5,746 bases of DNA from CAWJHE01 sp964614855 (GTDB lineage: Bacteria > Chloroflexota > Anaerolineae > Anaerolineales > UBA4823): NCBI GenBank assembly GCA_964614855.1, contig CAZTMX010000187.1, positions 1-5,746 on the forward strand. Reading direction: 5' to 3'. Under the pieces are notes generated by a model. That model saw nothing but the letters and a program-made list of their open reading frames with translations, was not told the DNA's origin and ran no database searches. A program made the position numbers and the translations under genes. Positions 1-5,746 of this stretch are shown in pieces; positions within the stretch are counted from its first letter, which is position 1, and every line of letters begins with the position of its first letter.

Positions 1-1
1 G

Positions 2-2293
2 CCAGCGCTGCTCCAGGGCGTTCAGCTCTGCGCTCTCCGCTTCCAGCGTCAGCGAACTGGGCGGCCAGCCGCCCCCTTGGCGCAGCCATTCACCGCTCTC
101 TGCCAGCGCCTGCTGCGCTGCCCGGCGCGCCTTTTGCGCGCCCTGGTGCGCGGCGATCAGCGGCTGGGCGGTGTCCTGCAGCGCCTTTGAAGCCGCCAGG
201 CAGGACTGGTAGAAATCGCTGCGCCGCTTGAGCTCCGCTGGCACCTGCTCCAGCTTGAGCTCAAACCTGGTTTTTGCTTCAATGCTGTAACCCTGGTTGG
301 CGGACAGCCTGCGCCGCGCTTCCTCCACCACGCCCTCGTCCAGCGGGGCGATCTCCTGCAGGGCGTTCAGGTTGGCGCTCAGCGCTTCGATCTCCCGGCT
401 GAGGGCCAGGTTGAGCTGCCCCAGCCACTGGTTGGCTGCGTTCTCACTGCGCCCCGCCAGCGCTTGCACGGCTTTCACTTTCCGTTCAACAGTGTCTTTA
501 CCGTGCAGCGCCAGGCTTTCCTGCAGTGCGGCGGCGTTTTCTTGCAGCCGGTCCACCTCCGCACCGCACACCTGGGCCAGGCTGCTGTTGCTGCTCACCA
601 CATAGGCAATTTGCACCAGCACCGCGCTCAACTTCTCCAGCTGGTTCAGCGCCCTTTTTTCATCCTGCTGCAGTTGGGTGATGCGGTCCTGGATGTTCTC
701 CTCCCGCCGCTGCAGCCGCTGCACGCCGTCCAGCAGCAGCAGCCAGTCCTCCAGCTCCTGGTTGAGCTGGTCTTCGGGGATGGGCGCGGGGCGGCTGGCT
801 TGCAGCAGGCGTTGGCTCTCGGCCTCCACCAGCTTCAGATCTTCCTCCAGGCTGCCGGCCATATCCTGGCGGGCGTAGTTTTCCACTGCGTATTGGGCGG
901 CGCGCTGGGCGGTCTGGTTGGTGCTTGCCAGCCAGGTGGGTAGAGTTCTCAGCTCGGGGCGCGCCAGCAGCCGCAGCAGCTCGTCGTGCCCTTTCTTGAT
1001 TTTATGCAAATGGCTTGCGAGCGCCGCCGCCCGGTCGATCAACACCTCCGATGTACCCAGGTCCGCCAGCACTTGCTCGGGGGTGCGGCGCTTCCTCACG
1101 CCGCCCAGGCTGTTGGCCTGGCGGTTGAGCGCGGCCAGCTCGGCGGAACTGCTCACCCACTGGATAGGGTGCGCCGGGTGTGCAGCCAGCCCGCCAACCA
1201 GGGTAGATGCTTCGTCCAGGAGCCGCGCCAGGCTCGCCAGGTTGGCCTCCAATTGCGGCAGCTGCTCCTGTGCCTGGCGCAGCTGCACATCCATCTCGCG
1301 CAGGATGTCCGTCAAGCGCACGGCTTCCTGGCTGACCACAAAAGCGCTCTCCATCTCTAGCCGGGAGACCGTCTGCTGCAGGTTCAGAGCGATCTCATCG
1401 ATGTGCACCATGCGCCCCTGCTGCTCGGTTACATCCATCGCTTGTGGGGATTGGGCCAGGGTCGAACGCAGCTGTGCCAGCTGCGCCTGCAGCACCTGGG
1501 CGCTTTCAAACGCGCTCAGCCGCTGCTGCTCCCAGTCCTGGCACTGCTGTTGCAGCATTTCCAGTTGCGGCATGGTTTCTTCTACGATGGCATGCACCTG
1601 TGCAGCAGTCGTTTTATCGGCTTTTTCCAGGATGGCGGCTTCATCGCCCGTGGTGTATAAGGTAGGGATTTCACCCAGGCGGCTGTGCAGGCGTACCTGC
1701 TGCCCCAGGGCGGTTTCAAAGGCAGCGCCGTGCAGGTTGAACCCCTGCAGCTGCCCCAGCAATTGTTTCAGTTGATCATCCAGGCGCGCAGCTTCTTGCG
1801 CCCGGCTGGCGGTTTCCAGGCTCAAGCGTCCCAGCTTGTGTGCGGCATCCTGCGCCTGCGCCAGCGTGCGCTGGATATTTTCCAACTCGCCGCGGGCGCG
1901 CTGCGCCTCCTGGTTGAGCTGCTGCCAGCTCAGCGGAGCACTCAACAGGGTGCGCCAGGGGCTGGCAGTGCTGCGGTGCAGGCGCTCCTGCAGCTGCACA
2001 TGGCGCTTTTCCGCCTGCATCACCTGCAGATCGAGCTCTCCCAGCTGGTCCGCCAGGATGGCGGCCTGGGCGCCGTAGGGGGCAGGATCGGCGGGCGAGT
2101 ACTGTGCCTGGACAGCCAAGATCTGCTGCCGTTCGTTTTGCAGACCGCGCAGCAGGCTGCGGTTAGCCTTCAAGCGCGTTTGCGCCTGGCTGCGCCAGCG
2201 TCGCACCAGCAAAAATGCCAGGCCCAGCGCCAGGAACAGCAGCAGCGCCAGGGCGGCGGCAAAAACCCACAGGATTGTATTCTGGCTGCCCAT
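2..2293 (-). CDS. Membrane-anchored long coiled-coil protein, EzrA-like topology (3' end outside window)
   Basis: The frame is open from an ATG at 2293 to the left edge: 764 codons read by eye with no in-frame stop, and the C-terminus is missing. Seen: a short N-terminus, then one hydrophobic segment at about residues 7-30 (leucine/alanine-rich, ending LAFLLV), followed at once by a basic stretch (RRWR, then more R and K). By the positive-inside rule the long remainder should lie in the cytoplasm. That remainder is very rich in Gln, Leu, Ala, Glu and Arg, poor in Pro and Cys, and looks like extended helix or coiled coil, with a basic patch (VRKRR) near residue 398 and a Leu run near residue 513. 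A single N-terminal anchor plus a long cytoplasmic coiled coil is the layout of EzrA, the Firmicute septation-ring regulator, but I cannot claim sequence homology. Other filament, tether or SMC-like proteins are equally possible. Start choice: ATG with GGGGAGG six bases upstream. The gene follows htpG on the same strand, beyond a terminator. Confidence 0.85.
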   Translation of the reverse strand, partial: MGSQNTILWVFAAALALLLFLALGLAFLLVRRWRSQAQTRLKANRSLLRGLQNERQQILAVQAQYSPADPAPYGAQAAILADQLGELDLQVMQAEKRHVQLQERLHRSTASPWRTLLSAPLSWQQLNQEAQRARGELENIQRTLAQAQDAAHKLGRLSLETASRAQEAARLDDQLKQLLGQLQGFNLHGAAFETALGQQVRLHSRLGEIPTLYTTGDEAAILEKADKTTAAQVHAIVEETMPQLEMLQQQCQDWEQQRLSAFESAQVLQAQLAQLRSTLAQSPQAMDVTEQQGRMVHIDEIALNLQQTVSRLEMESAFVVSQEAVRLTDILREMDVQLRQAQEQLPQLEANLASLARLLDEASTLVGGLAAHPAHPIQWVSSSAELAALNRQANSLGGVRKRRTPEQVLADLGTSEVLIDRAAALASHLHKIKKGHDELLRLLARPELRTLPTWLASTNQTAQRAAQYAVENYARQDMAGSLEEDLKLVEAESQRLLQASRPAPIPEDQLNQELEDWLLLLDGVQRLQRREENIQDRITQLQQDEKRALNQLEKLSAVLVQIAYVVSSNSSLAQVCGAEVDRLQENAAALQESLALHGKDTVERKVKAVQALAGRSENAANQWLGQLNLALSREIEALSANLNALQEIAPLDEGVVEEARRRLSANQGYSIEAKTRFELKLEQVPAELKRRSDFYQSCLAASKALQDTAQPLIAAHQGAQKARRAAQQALAESGEWLRQGGGWPPSSLTLEAESAELNALEQRW

Positions 2294-2299
2294 AGCAGG

Positions 2300-2306
2300 C
2301 CTCCCC
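2300..2306 (-). promoter_or_regulatory. Shine-Dalgarno site of the coiled-coil gene
   Basis: Read on the minus strand this is GGGGAGG, six bases before the ATG at 2293. It is the strongest ribosome-binding site in the window and fixes the start codon of the partial coiled-coil gene. It lies only two bases downstream of the T-tract of the preceding terminator. Confidence 0.8.
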
Positions 2307-2308
2307 TT

Positions 2309-2369
2309 AAAAATAAAGCGATCAGCAGCGGTCACTCAGCGGCAGCCGGGATCTCGCAATGCTGATCGC
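2309..2369 (-). terminator. Intrinsic terminator downstream of htpG
   Basis: On the minus strand the arm GCGATCAGCA (2360-2369) is matched by a perfect 10-base complement, TGCTGATCGC (2318-2327). TTTATTTTT (2309-2317) follows immediately. The loop is 32 bases, longer than typical. The T-tract exists only in the minus direction, so it should terminate transcripts arriving from htpG, whose stop codon is 22 bases before the stem. Because the T-tract ends just before the Shine-Dalgarno site of the next gene, it could also act as an attenuator; that is inference. Confidence 0.75.
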
Positions 2370-2391
2370 ATGAGCACGCAGTGTTCCCCTA

Positions 2392-4293
2392 TTATACGTT
2401 GCTTTCGCCCGTCTTTGGGCTGCCTTGCGCCAGGGCGGCTTCCATCAGCTGCTGGATGCGGCTGATCATCCCGGCGGGGTCGGGGTGCAGCCCTTCAATC
2501 AGCAAGGCGTCCTCGTAGATCTGGTCCACAATCAGCTCGTTCAAAGGGTCATCGCGCTGCAGCCCGTTCAGGTGCAGCAGGATGGGATGGCGCGGGTTGA
2601 GCTCCAGCACCTTCTTGGGTGTCTCGAACTCGCGGTCGAGCAGCTTGTAGACGCGCTGCATCTCCTGGTTCATGGCGCCTTCGGGGTCCACCAGGCGCGC
2701 CGGCGAGCCGGAGAGGCGCTCGGTAATGCGCACGTCGGCGAGTTTCTCACCCAGGCGCTCCTTGAAGCGTCCCAGCAGGGCAGAGGCTTCGGCGGGCTGT
2801 ACGGCAGGCGCTTCGTCTTCGTTTTCCTTTTGATCACCCTTTGGCAACGCCAGGTTGGCGGTAGCCACATTCGCCAGCGGGTGGTTCTGATATTTTGTCA
2901 GCCGCACCAGCATAAAGGCGTCCACCGGGTCGGTGAGCAGCAGCACTTCGTAGTCGTAATGCCTGACCACATCCAGGTGCGGGCTGTAGAGCAGCGAATG
3001 GACATCGTCGCCCATGATGTAATAGATACTCTCCTGGTCGGGCTTCATACGCCCCACGTATTCCTCCAGTGAGACCCATTTCTCGGGTTCACTGGTGGTG
3101 TGGAAGCGCAGCAGCGGGAACAGGGTTTCGGGCTCATTGGGCTCCACGGCTACACCCTGTTTGAGATAGCGGTCGTAGCCCTCCCAGAACTGGTTGTACT
3201 TTTCGGCGTCATCCTGTGCCAGCTTTTTGAGCATATCGATCACCTTGGCGCTGACCAGCTTTTTGAGCTGCGCCATCACCCGGTTGGCCTGTACCGTCTC
3301 GCGCGAGACGTTGAGCGGCAAGTCTTCGGTATCCACCACTCCCTGGACAAAGCCCAGGTACTCCGGCAGCAGGTCCTTGTTGTATTCCTGGATCAGCACC
3401 TTGCGGGCATACAGCTTCAGCCCGTCTTCTTTGCGCAAGGAGAACATACCGCGCTCTGGTTTGGAAGGGACGAACAGGATGCTGTACAGCTGCACCGGGG
3501 CGTCCACCAGCATGTGGCTGTAGGTCAGCGGCTCGGCAAAATCCAGCGTGATCTGCTGGTAGAAATCGTGGTAGTCCTTTTTCTCCACTTCCTTTGGGTT
3601 CTGGCGCCAGATGGCGGTCTGGCGGTTGGCCTGTTCTGTGCTGTCGCCGATGTAAATAGGGAAGGGGATAAAATCCGAGTGCTTGCGGATCACGGCGCGC
3701 AGGCGGTGCTCTTCCAGGAACTCCTTGGCGTCATCCTTGAGCTTGATCACCACACTGGTGCCGCGCTCGGCTTTTTCGGCAGGTTCCAGGGTGTAGGTAT
3801 CGGCGCCGGTGCAGAACCAGGCGGCGGCTTCCCCGTCCAGATGGTGCGAGCGGCTGGTGACGCGGATCCACTCCGCCACCATAAAAGCGGAGTAAAAGCC
3901 CACGCCGAACTGCCCGATCAGGTCGGTGATATTCTTACCGCTCTCCTGGGCGGCGTGGATGAACTCGCGCGCCCCAGAGTGGGCGATGGTGCCCAGGTTG
4001 TTCACCAGGTCACCGGCGGTCATGCCGATGCCGCTGTCGCTGATGGTCAGGGTCTGGGCTTCGGCATCGGTGGTGATGCGGATGGCGAGCTCGGCGTCAG
4101 GGTCGAGCACCTGGCGGTTGGTGAGGATTTCAAAATCGGCGCGCGTCAGGGCATCGGATGCGTTGGAAATCAGCTCGCGCAGGAAGATTTCGCGCTCGGT
4201 GTACAGCGAGTGGATCAAGATGTCCAGCAGCTGGCGGGTTTCTGCCTTGAAGGCAATGGGGGTTGGGGTTTCGTTTGCAGGTGTGTCACTCAT
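2392..4293 (-). CDS. htpG: HtpG, bacterial Hsp90 molecular chaperone
   Basis: Cytosolic ATP-dependent homodimeric chaperone that remodels client proteins, often with DnaK. The 633 residues match the family's usual size, so the gene looks complete. Seen in order: the GHKL ATPase domain with ELISNASDAL (catalytic Glu40, Mg-binding Asn44), DSGIGM (86-91, with Asp86 contacting adenine), LGTIAHSG (100-107, lid), GQFGVGFYS (127-135) and GTSVVIKL (178-185). The middle domain follows with AIWRQNPKEV near 227-236 and LPLNVSRE (325-332), whose Arg331 matches the arginine that contacts the ATP gamma-phosphate in family members. The C-terminal dimerisation domain follows. As in other bacterial members, there is no long charged linker and no terminal MEEVD. 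The N-terminus has a Thr/Pro-rich extension of about 12 residues, and I see only one cysteine (Cys161). The ATG is supported by a GAGGA Shine-Dalgarno seven bases upstream. The gene ends in TAA and is followed by a terminator. No CIRCE element is visible upstream. Confidence 0.98.
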   Translation of the reverse strand: MSDTPANETPTPIAFKAETRQLLDILIHSLYTEREIFLRELISNASDALTRADFEILTNRQVLDPDAELAIRITTDAEAQTLTISDSGIGMTAGDLVNNLGTIAHSGAREFIHAAQESGKNITDLIGQFGVGFYSAFMVAEWIRVTSRSHHLDGEAAAWFCTGADTYTLEPAEKAERGTSVVIKLKDDAKEFLEEHRLRAVIRKHSDFIPFPIYIGDSTEQANRQTAIWRQNPKEVEKKDYHDFYQQITLDFAEPLTYSHMLVDAPVQLYSILFVPSKPERGMFSLRKEDGLKLYARKVLIQEYNKDLLPEYLGFVQGVVDTEDLPLNVSRETVQANRVMAQLKKLVSAKVIDMLKKLAQDDAEKYNQFWEGYDRYLKQGVAVEPNEPETLFPLLRFHTTSEPEKWVSLEEYVGRMKPDQESIYYIMGDDVHSLLYSPHLDVVRHYDYEVLLLTDPVDAFMLVRLTKYQNHPLANVATANLALPKGDQKENEDEAPAVQPAEASALLGRFKERLGEKLADVRITERLSGSPARLVDPEGAMNQEMQRVYKLLDREFETPKKVLELNPRHPILLHLNGLQRDDPLNELIVDQIYEDALLIEGLHPDPAGMISRIQQLMEAALAQGSPKTGESNV

Positions 4294-4300
4294 TTTTCCG

Positions 4301-4305
4301 TCCTC
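4301..4305 (-). promoter_or_regulatory. Shine-Dalgarno site of htpG
   Basis: GAGGA on the minus strand, seven bases before the ATG at 4293. It supports the annotated start, which is also the only Met before the conserved ATPase domain. Confidence 0.7.
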
Positions 4306-4329
4306 GAGTTTTGTGAAAGTTTACAACCC

Positions 4330-4335
4330 ACTATA
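4330..4335 (-). promoter_or_regulatory. Possible -10 element for htpG
   Basis: TATAGT on the minus strand lies 36 bases upstream of the htpG ATG, in the 64-bp gap after the DUF1786 gene. It matches TATAAT at five of six positions. I see no good -35 at 16-18 bases: the hexamer at 17 bases is ACGTCT. It could be a weak or activator-dependent promoter, or chance in this AT-richer gap. Without it, htpG would be read from the upstream gene's promoter. Confidence 0.25.
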
Positions 4336-4357
4336 ACGCATGTGTATAAGAAAGACG

Positions 4358-5533
4358 TTAGAGGTTCTCGATTTCCCAGGGGGCGGCGGCGCGGCCTGCG
4401 CTGCCGAGCAGGGCGGCGGAAAGCGGGTCGTGCAGCTCCGGCAGCAGGCCGGCGGCGGCAGCCAGCAGGCCGATGCAGCCGGTGATCATCATATCGCCAA
4501 AGGGCACGGCAAAGTAAGGGCGCAGGGCGGAACCTGCCAGCAGGCTGCGGCGCGGCCCGGTAACTACTAGCGGGTGGGGTGCAGAGGAGTCACCGAGCAC
4601 CAGGGGCTCAGAATTATAGACCAGTGCTCCGTGCCCGTGATGAGCGAAGACCTGCTCGTTGCGGATCGAGCCGTCCGCCAGGGCGCCCAGCAGGACTTCC
4701 AGCTTTGTCTGGTCCAGTAGACCGGTGTGGTGCTCAAAGACGCCTTCGATGCCGCCAGGACCCAGGCGGAAAGCCAGGGTGTGCATGTTACCCAGGTTGG
4801 CGGCGATGCAGCGTTCCTGCGCCCGTACGGCGGGGTCATAGGAAGCGCCCAGCACGGCTGCCGGGGCAGTGTCCATCACCAGCAGCGGGACACCGTCCAG
4901 ACTGGAATTTGAGGTGCGTCGCGCCGAGGCGACCACCGCCTGCATACGCGTCATGCTGGGCGGTACGTGTTCCGCCAGGTAGGCGAAAGCGCTCAGGCGG
5001 TTCTGGCTGCGGATGCGCTCGTCCAGGTAGTCGAAGCGGAATTTACGGTCCGAGACATCCGGTGGGGCGTTGCCGTGATCGAAAACGGCAACTGCCGCCG
5101 CTGCCAGGTTATCCAGCGAGACGCCGAAGTTCTGCAGGGCGCGCTCGATGGCAGCAAAGTCAAAATCGCACAGCTCCAGCCGGCGGACGCTCTCCGGCAG
5201 CCGCCGGGCTTCGTCTTCGCCCAGCACGCGGATGCCCATGGCTTCGACTGCGCTCAGATCGTCGTTGAAGGTGCGCGCCGCATCCGGCGTGGCGTAGATG
5301 GGCAGCCCTGCACGGGCGTGTGCATCAGCGGCCCACAGGCTGGGGCCGCCGCCGATAGTCACCCCCGTTAGCAGCACGGCTTCTTTCCGCCGGGTGGCGG
5401 CTTTGATCTGCCGGTGCACCATCATGGTGGGTGAGGGAACGATCAGCTTGAACCCGTTTTCGATGTCCAGGGCTGTGTCGTACAGGAAGATATCTTGCGT
5501 TCCGGTGCCGATGTCGACGGTGAGGATTCTCAT
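4358..5533 (-). CDS. DUF1786 (COG4012) family protein, putative sugar kinase/actin-like nucleotide-binding fold
   Basis: 391 residues, function unknown. Seen: an N-terminal strand followed by a glycine-rich turn, VDIGTGTQDIFLYD (6-19), like the phosphate-1 loop of the ASKHA (actin/Hsp70/sugar kinase) superfamily. Then come TGVTIGGGPS (56-65), AVFDHGNAPPD (149-159), MDTAPAAVLGA (220-230), AANLGNMHTLAF (244-255), EHHTGLLD (267-274), AHHGHGA (297-303) and FGDMMITGCIG (345-355). The second half resembles a second ASKHA-like subdomain, with ANLGN as a candidate phosphate-2 loop. I recognise the family from the N-terminal motif and overall pattern. Members are often labelled pyruvate formate-lyase activating enzyme, but this protein has only Cys122, Cys242 and Cys353, and no CxxxCxxC radical-SAM cluster site, so that label is unsupported. 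Start: ATG at 5533 puts the motif at residue 6. A TTG two codons upstream (5539) is an alternative. No clear Shine-Dalgarno precedes either. The gene lies 64 bp upstream of htpG, co-oriented. Confidence 0.8.
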   Translation of the reverse strand: MRILTVDIGTGTQDIFLYDTALDIENGFKLIVPSPTMMVHRQIKAATRRKEAVLLTGVTIGGGPSLWAADAHARAGLPIYATPDAARTFNDDLSAVEAMGIRVLGEDEARRLPESVRRLELCDFDFAAIERALQNFGVSLDNLAAAAVAVFDHGNAPPDVSDRKFRFDYLDERIRSQNRLSAFAYLAEHVPPSMTRMQAVVASARRTSNSSLDGVPLLVMDTAPAAVLGASYDPAVRAQERCIAANLGNMHTLAFRLGPGGIEGVFEHHTGLLDQTKLEVLLGALADGSIRNEQVFAHHGHGALVYNSEPLVLGDSSAPHPLVVTGPRRSLLAGSALRPYFAVPFGDMMITGCIGLLAAAAGLLPELHDPLSAALLGSAGRAAAPWEIENL

Positions 5534-5545
5534 GTTCAAAAGTCT

Positions 5546-5551
5546 ACCATA
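5546..5551 (-). promoter_or_regulatory. Possible -10 element for the DUF1786 gene
   Basis: TATGGT on the minus strand ends 12 bases before the ATG at 5533 and six bases before the alternative TTG at 5539. A transcript from it would have almost no leader, in keeping with the absence of a Shine-Dalgarno sequence. No convincing -35 hexamer is visible at 17 bases, so this remains tentative. Confidence 0.25.
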
Positions 5552-5602
5552 ATTTGTACTGAGGTGGAAAGAGATGGCGGTCTGGGATCAGCGCGCGGAT
5601 GC

Positions 5603-5678
5603 TCACCAGTGCACTGGCGGTGTAAACCCTGAAATTGCGTTTAACGGGGGAAGTTCGTCATCACCAGGGCGGTATAAA
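5603..5678. repeat. Two-copy motif TCACCAG...GGCGGTrTAAA in the divergent intergenic region
   Basis: Copy 1 (5603-5626) reads TCACCAG, then TGCACT, then GGCGGTGTAAA. Copy 2 (5661-5678) reads TCACCAG directly followed by GGCGGTATAAA. Leaving out the six inserted bases, 17 of 18 positions agree. The copies start 58 bases apart on the same strand. A third TCACCA (5713-5718) overlaps the candidate -10 and start of the plus-strand gene. The layout suggests regulator-binding sites or remains of a short duplication; neither is shown. Confidence 0.5.
5606..5617. repeat. 12-bp perfect palindrome CCAGTGCACTGG
   Basis: A perfect dyad with no spacer, inside copy 1 of the repeated motif and created by its six extra bases (TGCACT). 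It lies between two divergent starts, about 73 bp from the DUF1786 ATG and about 104 bp from the plus-strand ATG. This is a plausible place for a dimeric repressor or activator to bind, but no regulator family is recognised. Confidence 0.4.
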
Positions 5679-5707
5679 ATGCAGTTATCTGCGGCAGGTA
5701 GTTGGGG

Positions 5708-5713
5708 TATACT
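5708..5713 (+). promoter_or_regulatory. Candidate -10 element (TATACT) of a divergent plus-strand transcript
   Basis: TATACT matches the -10 consensus at five of six positions and is followed by exactly seven bases (CACCAAA) before an ATG. Transcription would start at or next to that ATG. The hexamer 17 bases upstream, TTATCT (5685-5690), is only a weak -35 match. Another TATAAA lies at 5673-5678 with no usable -35. Confidence 0.4.
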
Positions 5714-5720
5714 CACCAAA

Positions 5721-5746
5721 ATGAGATTTTCAAATTCAAAAAAGAG
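5721..5746 (+). CDS. Possible start of a plus-strand gene, cut by the right edge
   Basis: Eight complete codons are visible from ATG: MRFSNSKK. The basic, polar start would suit the n-region of a signal peptide or many ordinary N-termini, and nothing can be said about function. Support comes only from the well-placed TATACT upstream. No Shine-Dalgarno precedes the ATG, so if real it would be translated from a leaderless or nearly leaderless mRNA. The ATG could also be chance. Confidence 0.3.

Noticed and set aside
733..747. Short CAG-type tandem repeat
   Set aside because: On the coding strand it is simply a run of CTG leucine codons within the coiled-coil protein, so it needs no repeat-expansion explanation.
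464..2365. Series of plus-strand open frames of 60-285 codons over the left region
   Set aside because: They lie opposite the 764-codon minus-strand frame, are rich in Ser/Arg/Cys or Gln/Leu as expected for shadows, and lack Shine-Dalgarno sites. The minus frame is longer, uninterrupted and has a strong ribosome-binding site.
2318..2369. Bidirectional terminator
   Set aside because: The stem has a T-rich tract only in the minus direction. On the plus strand it is followed by ATGAGC, so it should work one way only.
4294..4357. CIRCE (HrcA operator) upstream of htpG
   Set aside because: Neither TTAGCACTC nor GAGTGCTAA, even approximately, is present in the gap.
3100..4485. 461-codon open frame on the plus strand opposite htpG
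   Set aside because: It is codon-aligned antisense to the unmistakable HtpG coding sequence, and its product resembles no family. GC-rich genes commonly leave the complementary frame open.
4579..5268. 229-codon plus-strand frame rich in Arg, Pro and Gly
   Set aside because: It is a shadow of the DUF1786 gene with a composition typical of out-of-frame GC-rich DNA.
4358..5533. Pyruvate formate-lyase activating enzyme
   Set aside because: There is no CxxxCxxC motif or any clustered cysteines, so a radical-SAM role is not supported.
1..5746. CRISPR array, transposon, phage genes, tRNA or rRNA
   Set aside because: I found no regularly spaced repeats, transposase-like frames, terminal inverted repeats or RNA gene signatures. 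Nearly all the sequence is accounted for by three chromosomal genes.

Overview
The window is GC-rich bacterial DNA, with G/C-ending codons prominent in its genes. It carries three minus-strand genes and, at the far right edge, the possible first codons of a plus-strand gene. Best guess for the source is a member of the Chloroflexota (Anaerolineae-like). This is an inference from the mix of an ordinary bacterial HtpG with a DUF1786/COG4012-type protein, a family I know from archaea and scattered bacteria. No rRNA or other phylogenetic marker is present to confirm it.

Layout from right to left, in the direction of minus-strand transcription. (1) 5534-5720 is a divergent intergenic region. It holds a 12-bp perfect palindrome, a near-identical repeated motif and two candidate -10 elements, one for each direction. 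(2) 4358-5533 encodes a 391-aa DUF1786-family protein with an N-terminal phosphate-loop-like motif (DIGTGTQD). (3) 4294-4357 is a 64-bp gap with a Shine-Dalgarno sequence and a possible -10 for htpG. (4) 2392-4293 encodes full-length HtpG, the bacterial Hsp90. (5) 2294-2391 contains a strong intrinsic terminator: a 10-bp perfect stem followed by a T-rich tract that almost touches the next gene's Shine-Dalgarno sequence. (6) 2-2293 is an open frame running off the left edge. It encodes at least 764 residues of a membrane-anchored, Gln/Leu/Ala-rich coiled-coil protein with EzrA-like topology.

The DUF1786 gene and htpG could be co-transcribed, since they are co-oriented 64 bp apart with no terminator visible between them. 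The terminator after htpG should mostly insulate the coiled-coil gene, or make its expression depend on read-through. I see no evidence that the three genes form one pathway. There is no mobile element, CRISPR array, tRNA or rRNA. No stretch above 300 bases lacks a gene. Most of the window is ordinary chromosomal content. The less familiar items are the unclassified coiled-coil protein, the DUF1786 protein and the repeat-bearing divergent intergenic region.
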